DNA of 28,683 bases, from positions 6,823 through 35,505 of the forward strand of contig CDMY01000659.1 in NCBI GenBank assembly GCA_001179505.1, read 5' to 3'. Made by a program: the position numbers and the translations under genes. How positions within the stretch are numbered: position 1 is the first letter of the stretch; each line of letters starts with the position of its first letter. Of this stretch, positions 10,346-20,525 are shown piece by piece. A model generated the notes under the pieces. It saw only the letters and a program-made list of their open reading frames with translations. It did no database searches and was not told where the DNA came from. This DNA comes from Vitrella brassicaformis. Lineage: Eukaryota > Sar > Vitrellaceae.

Positions 10346-12380
10346 CCTCCGTCTCCCCCTCTATCTGTACGTGCACCCCTCCATCATCCTCATATCTCTT
10401 TGGCGGCGACTTCCTCAGTCTCTCTCGGATGCGGTCGTTGATCCGCTCCTGCCACTCGCGCTGAGCATGCTGCCTGCGGAGGATGGTGCTGCCGTGCAGC
10501 TGCGGGGCCCTCATACTGATATAGTCCTGCATGGTGGGCATCTTGCTCTCCTCCTCTGTCCTGATGATGTTGACTTGCCGCTGGCCGCACCCAGAGAAGT
10601 CGTAGCCCTCCTGCTGGTCACGCTTGGGAGGCTGCACCTTCTGCCGCAGTCCCTCACGTGCACCCTCTCTGGCTTGCCGTCCCTCCTGCTGCTGTGGGGG
10701 TTGCTGTTGTGGTGGCTGCACGACCACGGGTGGTGGGGAAGGGGGGGTGAGGGTGGGTGGGGTTGCTGCTGCACTTCCTGCTGTTGCTGTTGGGGTGGTG
10801 GGGGTGGGGGGTTGGCTGGCGATGTCTTGTGGGGGATGTGCTGCGGTGGTGTGGGGGAGGCTGATGTTGTCGATGGTGGTGTCCGACCGGCCGACGACGG
10901 GATGGGGACGTTGATCTGCACACGCTTCTCACCCACACCCCCATGTGCCCCGTCACATCGACACCCATGCCCATGCGCCCCTCCCGCCCCTGTTCCCTGA
11001 CCATTGTGTGCCCATGGGGCGGGTGTGGGGTTCATCATGCGCTCGCGTCGCTCCTTGAAGGGGAAGCGCCTCTCGTCTACGATCACCTCAGGTGTCTCGT
11101 ACATTTTCTTCGTGTTCAGGTCGAGGACGCGGTAGGTGCCCTTCATGCGCGGCGCCATGCCCAGCATCACCATGATCTTGCCCTTGGCCTGCAGCCCCCT
11201 CCTTATCTCCTCCCTCTGATGCACGAATGCCGCCGAGCCGAAGATGAAGAGCCCCTTGATGCTCGCCTTCTTGCCGTAGAGGGCGTAGTGGGGGGAGGTG
11301 GGTCTGCCGTCGGGGAGCCGCGTCGCCTTGGTCACGGTCATGTTGTACACCTTGACGGCGTAGTCGAGGGCGTACGGCCAGCACTCGTCAGGCATCCCTG
11401 ACTCTGCCATGATCGACGTCATCAGCGCCATGAGCATGCCGACCTTGTGCTCGACGACGCCGCCTTCGTCCCTGTGGTATGGGGCGTTGAACCGCTGGCG
11501 GATGCGGTGCTCGATGCAGTACTGCTCCAGCTTGCCGTACCGGAACTCCTTGGCACCGTCGCTCCACAGCGTCTTGACCTTGCCCATGGCCTAGCTCGTA
11601 TCGGCCCACACACTCAGCGATCTTGTTGCGCGACGTGACGGCGAAGGCGACGACGTGGCGGGTCTTGTCGTCGACCATCACGAAGAACCCCGTGTCGCCC
11701 TTGACTGACGCCACCTTCATCGGCTTGTGGTCGAGGTGGACGAGGTCGAACGCCTCTTTCGCTCGTGTCCCCGGCTCCTTGCACACGTTCTTGAGGCGCA
11801 TCTTGCCCGCCACGCAGCCCTCACACACGCACCCGTCCTGTGGTGGCTTGATGTCGGGCATGCCGTCGATGAACTCCTAGGATTGGGCCAGCCGTTTGTG
11901 GCCGATGTGGCACATCAGCCTGTGTGTCCGTTTGGTTGCCGCCGTGTCCTCGGCTGTTGCTGTTGCTGCTAGTGATGGGGTGGTCCTGGGTGGGGGTGTC
12001 TTGGGCGGGGGTGTCTTGGGTGGGGGTGGGGGGGAGTTGGGGGAGGGCATGGTGGACAGGTAGTAGAGGTCGCTCTCTCTGTGGAGGGGGATGGTCAGCT
12101 GGCCGAACTTGATGCACGAGCGGGCTCCTTGGAGATGTGTCGTGTAGTTGTACACGCGATCGAGGGCTCCAGCAGACAGCAGGTTGACGGACAAGTCGGG
12201 CACGTACAGCACATCGTGAGCTCCCATCTCCACCACACGACCCTCTGCTGTCCGCACGAACAGCTGGACATCACCCACCCCCTCTGCCATTGTCGTGTCC
12301 CCCGTCACCGAGCGAATCGGTACCGTTTGGTGGGTGTGAGGGTGAGGAAGTTGCCCTTGTCGAACATGCAGTGCTTCCAT
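10346..12380 (-). pseudogene. Copia protease end, pre-integrase, integrase and hinge
   Basis: The protease C-terminal part shows DVLYVPDLSVNLLSAGALD (about 12150-12210). The pre-integrase block follows with IGHKRLAQS and, after a TAG at 11877-11879, CEGCVAGKM. The integrase has all three acidic positions: LVHLDHKP, VMVDDKTR and, after a frameshift near 11590, SDGAKEF with GGVVEHKVGML. Then come the WPYALDYAVKVYN block and the post-integrase strand (GMAPRMKGTYRVLD). The hinge is Pro/Gln-rich (10650-10850) and shifts frame near 10700. In functional elements these parts mature the polyprotein and insert cDNA into the genome; here the frames are broken. Confidence 0.87.
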
Positions 12381-13801
12381 GCGCCCGAGTCCGCAATGAT
12401 GCGGTTGTCCTTCTTGTCGGAGAGGGTGGCCGCCACTCGTGTCTCGATAATGGCGTCCCCCTCACTGCCGCCCGTGTCGTCGCTGACCTCCTTTACCCTT
12501 GTTTGTGACGCCATGCTGATGCCGTGGGTCTCGTCCGTGACGTACGACTCCTCGAAAACCGGCGAGTTCTCGTCCTCGAATGCCGCATTGGTGTGGTATG
12601 ACCGACCTCCGCCCCCTCTGCCGCGGAAGGCACCTCTGCCCCCTCTCGACGGCTGATAGCCGCGGCCACCTCGACTGCGATATGCTGGGGGCACCCATCC
12701 CCCTGACCACTCCACCCTGTTGCGCTCCTCATCCGACTTGAGGACCCAGCAGTGCTTCCAGCCCCTCTTGTGTGTCTTCTGGCAGTAGTCGCAGAGCAGG
12801 AGGGTGAGGGGTTTGCTGTTGTCTGCCTGGCCGTTACCACCGGCGAAGCCCCCTCTACCGTTGCCACCCCTGCCGCGACTGATGCCCCTGCCGCTCATGT
12901 TGTTGTTGCTCCACGATTTGACGTTCGCCGACATGGAGATGTTGCCGCTCTCCCTGTTGTGATCGCCGGCGTACTCTTGCAGGCGCTGTTGGAACAGCTG
13001 CCACTCGCGGAGTGCTGGTGTGCCGTGGAGGTACTTGATGAAGTCCTCGAGGGCTGTCTTGGTGATGGCCTTCTTCATGATGCCGATCTTCATGAGGTCG
13101 TTCACCTCCTGCCCCAGCGAGTTGGCCTGCCCGCACAGCTTGTTGAAGCGCGCCAGCTCGAGGGGCACGTCGATGGATGTCATCTCGTAGTTCATGACGT
13201 CCTCGACCGCCTTGCTCTTCATGGCGTCCCGGTCTGCAGCATATGCCGATGCCAGCCGGAAGAAGAGCTCTGCCCCGTTGCCCTCCTTGTCCTTGTCGCC
13301 CTTCCATTCTGCCATCGCCGCGTGGACGATCTCCTGTGCTCTGCCCTGGCAGCAGACGACCAGCAGGCTCCAGAGGTTTCTGAGGTTTCTGAGGGCGTTG
13401 TGCTCCTTGGTGGGGCGGCAGTTGGGTTGTTGGTCGGTCGAGCTAGCCGAGCTCGAGAAGGGCAGTGTATCATCCGTCTCGGTCTCCCACAGCCCAGGTG
13501 CTGCATCCCTCTCTGCCTCAGTCATAGGCAGCAGCGCCTCCAATGACCTGGCCGTCATCAGGCCGTGCAGCTTCATGTAGAAGTCGTACCACTCCGCCGG
13601 TTCGCCCGAGAATTTGGGCGTGTCGAGCTTGGCCATCTCAGTCATTGGCTTGGACGGGAAGCCGCCCGTCTGCCCTCCATTGCCGAGTGCTGCCACCACT
13701 GCTTGAGTGATGTCTGTCACACTGGCGCCCTGCGCCTTGGCCATCTCTTGGCCAATTGCCTTGGCAAAGGCCTCGGCCATCGCCTTGACGTCGACGCTCA
13801 T
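12305..13801 (-). CDS. Copia Gag with N-terminal part of protease
   Basis: An uninterrupted frame of nearly 500 codons. I place the start at the ATG at 13799-13801; the frame also extends to a GTG at 13816. The N-terminal half is Gag-like: KFSGEPAEWYDFYMKL resembles the start of the copia capsid family. A zinc knuckle variant (CDYCQKTHKRGWKHCW, about 12735-12785) lies between Arg/Gly-rich RGRGG segments, typical of nucleic-acid binding. The frame ends in the aspartic-protease active site, ADSGAWKHCM (about 12360-12395), and then shifts near 12330-12345 before the rest of the protease. Gag would form the particle that holds element RNA. This is the best preserved part of the element. Confidence 0.85.
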   Translation of the reverse strand: MSVDVKAMAEAFAKAIGQEMAKAQGASVTDITQAVVAALGNGGQTGGFPSKPMTEMAKLDTPKFSGEPAEWYDFYMKLHGLMTARSLEALLPMTEAERDAAPGLWETETDDTLPFSSSASSTDQQPNCRPTKEHNALRNLRNLWSLLVVCCQGRAQEIVHAAMAEWKGDKDKEGNGAELFFRLASAYAADRDAMKSKAVEDVMNYEMTSIDVPLELARFNKLCGQANSLGQEVNDLMKIGIMKKAITKTALEDFIKYLHGTPALREWQLFQQRLQEYAGDHNRESGNISMSANVKSWSNNNMSGRGISRGRGGNGRGGFAGGNGQADNSKPLTLLLCDYCQKTHKRGWKHCWVLKSDEERNRVEWSGGWVPPAYRSRGGRGYQPSRGGRGAFRGRGGGGRSYHTNAAFEDENSPVFEESYVTDETHGISMASQTRVKEVSDDTGGSEGDAIIETRVAATLSDKKDNRIIADSGAWKHCMFDKGNFLTLTPTKRYRFAR

Positions 13802-13880
13802 CACGCCACTCCTCACTCACGACTCGCCACCTGTTGCTGCGCCCATGTCAGATCCGATGTGAGCGAGGCGAATATCCGCA

Positions 13881-14006
13881 CTGAGCCACATACACAATGG
13901 TCATGAGTCCCACACGTCACAGACCACAATGCACGCAGTGAAGCGTACCTGAGCCACATATACAATGGTCATGAGTCCCACACGTCACAGACCACAATGC
14001 ATGCAG
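13881..14006. repeat. 58-bp direct repeat pair upstream of the copia gag
   Basis: Two near-identical 58-base copies at 13881-13938 and 13949-14006 are separated by TGAAGCGTAC. They differ at two positions. They lie in the 5' leader side of the minus-strand gag and just before the plus-strand RT pseudogene. They could be a remnant of an LTR or leader repeat. They are not a target-site duplication of the RT element, since both copies are on the same side of it. Confidence 0.9.
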
Positions 14007-14034
14007 CTGGTACACTGTACACACAACGGCCATC

Positions 14035-16789
14035 CTGGCCAATCCTGTCAGATGCATCTGGAAGCGGCGGTTCGAGCTCTTCGACGAGGGCGACTGGGAG
14101 ACGCTGAGGGATGACGCCCTGGAGTGGCAGCGGCGGGCCCACCCCGTGGACCGTCCCGCGACCGCTACCGCAACCACATCCCCGGCCAAACGCGCCCGCC
14201 GTCTCGCCGCGGGAAGTGAGCTCCGCCGGGCTGTCACGGCGTTGACCTCCGCCCCACTGGCGCCCGACAACGACAACACCCTCGCCATTCTCCAGGGACT
14301 CCACCCGCCAGGTCCACAACTCGACACGACGCGACGCGCCCCCCGCAGGCAACCCCCGTCGCACCCTCGAGCTGCACCCCGCCAATCTACTGAAGGCCCT
14401 CAAGACGGCGGCTAGGGGATCGGCCCAGGGCCCGACCGGATGGCGCTACGAGCACCTGCGGGCCATCCACGACGCCACCAGTCACGTGCCGCTGACAAAA
14501 CTGGTGGACGACATCGTGCAGAGCAATATTCCCGATCACGTGAGGCCTATCCTGGGCTCCGCCCGGCTCATCGGCCTCGAGAAGACCGACGATGACGGCA
14601 GCCTGACGGGAGGGGTGCGACCCATCGCCATCGGGGAGGTCTTGCGCCGCTGGGTGACCCGGGCGATCTGCTTCCTGCACCGGGAGCGGTTCGGGGAGGC
14701 GCTCAGCCCTCACCAGTACGCCGTGGGTGTCTCCTCGGGCGCGGAGAAGTGCATTGCTGCCATCCGGACGTTCCTGGGATCGGGCGCTGCCGATGAGAAG
14801 CGCGTCGTGCTCTCCCTGGATGCCAAAAACGCCTTCAGCACCATCAGTCGCCAGGCGATCCTCGAGGGCGTGAACGACCTCTTCCCCGAGCTGACCGACT
14901 TCTTCCTCCAGTGGTATGGGGCGTCATCCGACCTATGGTTTGCCCACTACGATGGGACGGTCCGCACCATCGCGAGCACCCAGGGCACGCAGCAGGGCGA
15001 CTCGGGCGGGCCCGTGTGGTATGTGTGCGGTCTGCATGCCGTGCTCCGACGGCTGCAAGCCGCCCTTCCAGACTGTCTCGTCTGTGCCTTCGCCGACAAC
15101 GTGTACATCGGGAGGACGGAGGGGCGAGTGGAAGAGGCCTTCCGCGCCGCCAAGACCGAGATGGGGTCGGTGGACCAGATATTGGTCGACCACAAGTGTG
15201 TGATGTGGGGGGAGCATTTTCGGCCTGGCATGCAACGACCCGCCTCGGTGCCAGCAGAGGTGGCGTTGGGCGAGGAGGGCATCCTGGTGCTCGGCGTTCC
15301 TCTCGGCACGGATGCCTTCATCGCCAAGCATTTCGCCGCCATCCAGCGCAAGACATAGCGGGTGTTGGACGCCCTCCTGTCGCTTGACGACCCGCAAACT
15401 GCCAACCTCATCCTCCGCCAGTGTGCCCACCTCCGGTTCCAGTACCACATTCGCACCACCGCCCCATCCAAGGTCATCCCCGCAGCGCGTGAGCACGACG
15501 TTGCCATCATCCAGGCAGCGTGCGTCCTCTACCAACTCGGCAACGCCTCGGTACCTGAGCTCTACCAGCTGAAGGCGCCGATAACTGAGGCCGGTTTTGG
15601 GTTCACACCCAACGTCGCCCTCTGCCACGCGGCATACTTCGGCACGGGCGCGGTTGTGCTGGCGGATGTCTACGCGCAACACAGGGGGGCGCTGTGGATG
15701 CCCACGGGTGGCCGGGCGGGCCTCGCGCCTCGCGTGGGTGCAGGAGATGGAGCGAGCGCGGGGCCATCTCATGATCGATTACCCCCCTGAGCCAAACCGC
15801 ATCGACGACCTCCCCGCCATCCACACCCTCTTCACCCAGCCCGTCGCCGGCCTGCAGCACAAGCTCAACGAGCGAGTCACATCGTGGTGGGCGCGACGAC
15901 TCGAGCAGATCTGCGGCCGTCATCCGGAGACAGGCGACAGCGCTCGGCTGCAGAGCTTGAAGGGCCGCGGTGCGATGGCGTGGCTGCGGCCCGCGCCGTA
16001 CTCCAAGGAGGTCACCCTCACACCCTCCGAGTTCACTTTTAACGTTCACCTCGCCCTCTGTCGCCGCAACCCCGACCAGTCCCGCCCCTGGCCCTCCCGC
16101 TGCCCCCTCTGTCCCAGCCAATGCGACCCATCCGGCGACCATTTTTTGAAATGCAAGTCCAGCTCTCAGCGCACCCAGCGGCATGACGCCCTCATCGGCA
16201 CCTTCTATCGCATCGGGCGTGAGGCGAAGGCTAACGTCAAGAAGGAGCAACTCGTGCGGAACTACGACGTGTCAGAGTCCCTCCTGCACTCAACCACGAA
16301 GAAGCGGATGGACCTCGTCGTACGGGAAGCGCTCAGCACTTCCTCGACGTTACCGTCACCCACCCCCTCCACCGTGACGACCCCGGGCGGGCAGACAACT
16401 GCCTCAATCGGACGGCCGGCAGGGCGTTGCGGATGGCCGAGGACGACAAGTACCGCAAATACGGCGCCATCGCCGACCAGACCCCTTTGCACTTCACCCC
16501 CCTCGCGTGCGAGTCCTTGGGGCGCTGGTCTCCGGCCACTGAGGAGTTCCTGCATAAGCTGGCAAGAGGCGTGCGGGCCGCCCACTACAAGGACGACCCC
16601 CAGATGACAGTCGGCCACATCGTCAACCGCTGGTGGGCCATGCTCTCGGTCTCCCTCGCACGCCACAACGCCCGCATGGTCTTCGCCAGGACAAACCCCG
16701 ACAAGAAGACCGACGTCACCCGCCCCTCCCCTGCAGACAAGTCTGGGGCAGGGGCCCTTTCCACTACCACTAAGCGCGACGACACATGA
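14035..16789 (+). pseudogene. Non-LTR reverse transcriptase with nuclease-like C-terminus
   Basis: A separate non-LTR element, plus strand. The pre-RT region (FELFDEGDWETLRDD) shifts frame near 14335-14345 into GPTGWRYEHLRAI. RT blocks follow: VRPIAIGEVLRRW, SLDAKNAFSTISRQAI (first catalytic Asp), GTQQGDSGGPVWY, and an active-site box reading FADN (15089-15100) instead of the usual Y/F-ADD. A TAG at 15356-15358 precedes the thumb (QTANLILRQCAHLRFQYH). After a frameshift near 15720 come CPLCPSQC and GDHFLKC (zinc motif) and KKRMDLVV. A further shift near 16325 leads to FLDVTVTHP and DKYRKY, the same pattern as the 7513-9100 element. An RLE-type nuclease is inferred. The frame ends with TGA at 16787-16789. 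It is dead as sequenced. Confidence 0.82.
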
Positions 16790-17894
16790 CCTCCCCTTCT
16801 CATGAGTTTCCGGCCCGAGACGAGCCGGCTGTTCCCCGCCAGGCACGGCGGGCAACTTCCATTCGACCGATCCGCCACCCCTTGGCAGTCTCGCGCGTCG
16901 TGTTCCTTTTCTGGTGGAGCGTTAAGACCCCCACGGGAGCAGCGGTCCTTTTTTGCTGTGGGTGTGGGTGTGGGGTGACGAGCGCGCGCGTTGGGGTGCC
17001 GCCCACAGACCGACGACGTCCGCGGCTTGGCGTGTCGGTGTATCTGGCGACGAGGGGCTTTCTTTCTCGAGGCATGGAAGCGTGAAGGGCTGGTTGCGTG
17101 TGTGTGAGTGTGGGCACGAGTGTGTGTGTGTGTGTGGAGTGGGCGCTGTCGGAGGGGTGCAGGGGTGTGTGCGTGCGTGCGTGCGTGGTGGGGTGTTCAC
17201 GGAGGGATGGCGTGTTCATTTCGCCGACTGGGCCGCCAGTTGCTTTTGTCGACAGTGTCTGTCTGTGTCCACCGGAATGTGTGTCAGACCGGAGTTTTGT
17301 CCTTTTCATTCGTCAGTGCAAGGGGCTGCTGCCCTTCGTGTCTTTTCCCAGTAGCGTGCTTTTGGGCTGGACTGTCACTGCTTTTTCATGTGTCTGCCTG
17401 TCCATAAGGAATCGGTCGATCACTGATTTTTCCCGCATGAGAACTTTTGTGTTTGTGCGTGTGTGTGGGGACGTCGGACTCCTGTGAGGCCACGTGCGCT
17501 ACGCGTCAACCGCTCCCCCCCTGTGCCATGCGGGTAGTACTTGACGCTGGTGGAGAGTGCAATCCAGCACGGCACATTCCACCGCTGCTGCTCAAGCAAA
17601 CATGCACACGAACGAAAACCCTCCACGCTGCGCTGTGCTGACTTTGGGACATGCAATCGGGATGGTCCCGTCCCAGATCTCCGTCCATTCTCCTTCGTGC
17701 TTGTGGATTTGGGACTTCTGCGAGGCCGTGAGGCCGCTTGCGCTACTCGTCAACCGCTCCCCGATCTCCGTCCCATCTGCTGAGATCTCTACTTTGTGTC
17801 GGAACGTTCGTCACGGTTTTGGTTCTCCTCGTCCCCGCCGTCTTCGTGCTTCTCATCGCCATGTACTCCAGCCAATGGAGCCGTCGTCGTGCAG
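16790..17894. other. Intergenic, GT-rich; no gene recognised
   Basis: The part just after 16789 may be the 3' UTR of the RT element, but no terminus can be fixed. GT- and GC-dinucleotide runs occupy about 17094-17192. A short imperfect repeat (GCGCTAC, CGTCAACCGCTCCCC) occurs near 17496 and 17739. A plus-strand frame at 17790-17880 codes a hydrophobic stretch (VLVLLVPAVFVLLIAMY) but lacks an ATG and runs into the tandem repeat; I do not call it a gene. Confidence 0.4.
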
Positions 17895-18607
17895 CAGGCA
17901 GTCCCCAGCGAGATGCCAAAGGCATGACACTACACCAATTGCACAGGTCCGCCCTTCAAAAGATGACCACACAGACATACACACGCAGTCAGGAGTTGAC
18001 CAAGCCGACGTGCGTGTCGGATGTCCACTGTTCTCAGGGTGACACTCGTATGGAGGGCGCTAGGCAGATGGTGATGCCACAGAATAGCGGAGTGCCCGCA
18101 ACAGGCAGTCCGCAGCGAGATGGTGACCAAAGGCATGACACCATATGTATTGCACAGGTCGGCCCTTCAAAGGATGACCACACATACATACACACACGCA
18201 GACAGGGCTTGATCAAGCCGATATGCGTGTCGTGTGCCTGCTGTTCTCAGGATGACGGCTGTGTGGAGGGTGCTGGACAGATGGACAGATGGTGACGCCA
18301 CAGAGTAGCGGAGTGCCCGCAGCAGGCAGCCCCCAGCGAGATGGTAGCCAAAGGCATGGCACCACACGTATTGCACAGGTCGGCCCTTCACAAGATGACC
18401 ACACATATATATACATACACGCAGACGGGGGTTGATCATGCCGATATGCGTGTCGTATGCCTACTGTTCTCGGGGTGACACTCGTGTGGAGGGTGCTGGA
18501 CAGATGGTGACGCCACAGAGTAGCGGAGTGCCCGCAGCAGGCAGCCCCCAGCGAGATGGTAGCCTAAGGCATGACACCACACGTATTGCACAGGTCGGCC
18601 CTTCACA
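17895..18607 (+). repeat. About 215-bp tandem repeat, 3.3 copies
   Basis: The marker CAGGCAGYCC recurs at 17895, 18102, 18323 and 18538, giving unit lengths of 207, 221 and 215. Each unit holds AGCGAGATG, GGCATGRCAC, TTGCACAGGTC, GGCCCTTCA, a CA/TA-rich stretch, TGTTCTC, and GGTGAYGCCAC. The last copy breaks off at about 18607 after GGCCCTTCAC. It ends roughly 130 bases before the first copy of the duplicated gene, so it may mark a rearrangement boundary. Confidence 0.92.
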
Positions 18608-18807
18608 CTGGTGCATACACATCCAGACTCCTGACGCTAGTCGCATACACGTGTGACTGGAATGGCTGTAAACAGTGGTGGAACGGGATTAAACTGATCT
18701 GGAAAATTGTATTCACCGCTGTTATCTTTCTGGCGGCCGTGATGGGCTCCTGGCCCTCCTCGCCCTCGCTGGCGTCGCCAACTGCCACATCCGAAAACTC
18801 GGCCCAG
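18571..18807 (+). other. Possible replacement 5' coding segment for gene copy 1
   Basis: From an ATG at 18571 inside the last tandem-repeat unit, a frame stays open to the splice donor at 18808. It codes a strongly hydrophobic stretch, IVFTAVIFLAAVMG, which could act as a signal anchor. At the 18808 donor this frame differs from the one matching copy 2, so splicing to 18907 would put exon 2 out of its usual frame. Either it is chance or it marks the loss of the original start. Confidence 0.2.
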
Positions 18808-20520
18808 GTAGGAAACTTCCATTTCCATCTAGTCAGTGCGCATGTCGTCTGCATTTGTATTCTTCTTGTCTTGGCCTGCTTTCGTCGCCTGCTTTCGTCA
18901 TTTTAGGTCATGAGACCACCACGACCACCACTACCGCTCCGACCGGCGACATGGCTGGCGGTGAGCAGCTCTTACGATTATTCCGAGAGAGCAAATTCTT
19001 ATCGTCACGGTGGTGCTGCTCTGATGCACATTGATGCAGCAGATCGGCAAACCGTCGAATGTGACCCGGCTGACCTGGCCTGCCTGCCGCTAGCGCCCGG
19101 GGGTGAGCGAGTGCATAAGATTGTGACAGTCCACGAGTTCGCTCGGTCTCATTATTCTCCGTGCATGCAGCCGTCCGGTTCATCTCCCCTTGGATACATC
19201 CGGCGCAGAATGGTTCCAATACCAGAAAGCAGACGAGTGCACTGTATGTGCATACACGCGGTGACGTCATTGCTGAACGTACGGTTTTGGCCGGACGTCG
19301 CACCTGCAGCTGAAGTGGGTGCTGTGCGAGTGGTTCGGAAGTGCGACGGAGACCCGGAGTGTGCTGCGGGCGAGGGTAAGGGTCTCGAATCGTGTTGCCG
19401 CCTGGAGAGAGAACTGTATCGACTCCGTCTGCTTCTCTCTCCCAGATATTATAGAATTTCAGAACCCAGCGGTGCGAGGGCGTCCTGTGGATTGGTGCCT
19501 CCGCTTTGGTAGCGGCTGCGGTGGAGACGCTGCAGATGTGAGAAAGCTGACACGAGCAATGCGATTCAAATGCGACTGTTTATATTACGTGTTTGTTTTA
19601 ACAGCACTTTTGCCTGGAGTATGCAGAACAGAGAGTAGAAGCTCCTTCAGGCCAACAATACACTGGGGCAGATCACCGACCCAGCGGCTTCATCCGGAAA
19701 TCGAACTGCGGAGAGACGACCATACTCGAAGGAGGTATTTGTACCCCCATTCCCTTTATCCTGCAATGTGATTGCTTCAGTCACATCGATTGCGTGACCG
19801 CCACAGTCTGAGTATGCATATCAGTGCACTCACTTTCGCTATGTGCGTATGTGTATGAGTCTGTGTATTTGTATTGAGGCGATGGCGTCGCCGATGGGTG
19901 CGAATCGATCGAGCCTTCTGTAATTGGGGGACTGGTGAGTGCAGAGCATGGTTGGCTGGCGGCTGATGGAGCAACAATCACTGGCCCCATCAGCCACCAG
20001 CCATCCGTGAGGAGGATGGATGATCGGCTGACTCAGTCATTTTTTTCGTCCATGCTGGCGTGCATGAATGCGCTCCGACACGTGCGAAGTGGGCACGTGA
20101 AGGTCTTCACTCACTCCCCAGCCGACGACTAGCCACACACAGCGTGCTGCTGTTTGTTTTTTGCATCCAATCCATGTACACAACTATGCCTTTTTCCATC
20201 CAGTCAGCCGCGTCAGCCACGGATCTGTTGCTCTCATTGTATGCGGCGGGTGACATACTGTGTTGCATGTGCTCCGTGTGTTGTCATGTGCCGTGAGGTC
20301 GTGCATGTGCCGCGTGGCTGCGTGGGGGCTGTCTGCCGGTCAGGTGTGCTCGAATTGGAGCGACGGCCGGTCGACTGGCTGCCTCGCCCACGCACACACG
20401 CTTGGCGTCATGAGGTGCATGAAGGTGTGTGAAGCCATCGTTGGGAAGGACAGAACAGGGAGACATGGGCGATACATGGGAATGAGAGCATTGAAACGAG
20501 CCATCAAGGCACACGGCACC
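18740..20520 (+). repeat. Tandem segmental duplication, upstream copy
   Basis: This segment matches 21190-22770 in order along its length, covering gene introns, exons and about 350 bases of 3' flank. Homology starts in the middle of the signal-peptide exon and ends after GCCATCAAGGCACACG. The copy-specific stretch at about 20190-20430 has no counterpart in the other copy, where a GT-rich run stands instead. Confidence 0.93.
18741..19811 (+). CDS. Secreted cysteine-rich protein, copy 1 (5' end broken)
   Basis: Paralogue of the gene at 21176-22228. Exons by comparison: 1 (remnant, to 18807), 2 (18907-18960), 3 (19171-19224), 4 (19310-19375), 5 (19446-19537) and 6 (19605-19811, TGA). Exons 5 and 6 keep frame and phase, giving GRPVDWCLRFGSGCGG, then DHFCLEYAEQ and a tail with spaced Cys. 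The G-x-PxDxC, CG..AA and FC pattern recalls a cysteine-rich domain I associate with secreted plant and microbial proteins; the family name is not certain. Two defects: the frame matching the copy 2 signal peptide has no ATG here, and the exon 3 donor reads GA (19225-19226) instead of GT. A downstream GTGACG at about 19261 would restore phase. It may be a recent pseudogene, or use another start. Exon 6 codes 68 residues. Confidence 0.6.
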
Positions 20521-20525
20521 GGATT
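19812..20525. other. 3' flank of gene copy 1 with copy-specific insert
   Basis: 19812-20160 nearly matches 22229-22555 in noncoding sequence. About 20190-20430 is unique to this copy and codes nothing I recognise. The match resumes at CCATCGTTGGGAAGGACA (about 20436) until 20520. Confidence 0.6.

Larger units (their letters stand above)
9225..13801 (-). mobile_element. Ty1/copia retrotransposon, nearly full coding order
   Basis: Reads right to left as Gag, protease, pre-integrase, integrase, hinge and RT, the copia order (integrase before RT). The coding region stops just after the RT C-terminal RPDLSYV block. RNase H and the 3' LTR are missing and the non-LTR element begins there. I find no obvious LTR pair or primer-binding site. 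At least four frameshifts and two TAG stops (9644-9646, 11877-11879) show it is dead as sequenced, though the motifs are well kept. Confidence 0.85.

Noticed and set aside
9225-14030. LTR pair for the minus-strand copia element
   Set aside because: No matching terminal repeats found on the two sides; the 58-bp repeats lie on one side only.
17738-18295. Single-membrane-helix protein reading into the tandem repeat
   Set aside because: No ATG start, and most of its length is the 215-bp repeat; the hydrophobic run may be chance.
18908-19303. Minus-strand frames at 18908-19303 and 21442-21741 with a signal-like hydrophobic stretch and glycosylation-type sites
   Set aside because: They are antisense to the plus-strand gene, where splice phases, signal peptide and cysteine framework all agree. 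Their similarity only reflects the DNA duplication.
18910-19512. Unspliced plus-strand frames through copy 1 and copy 2
   Set aside because: They read through introns with clear GT-AG boundaries and miss the signal peptide and cysteine-rich C-terminus.
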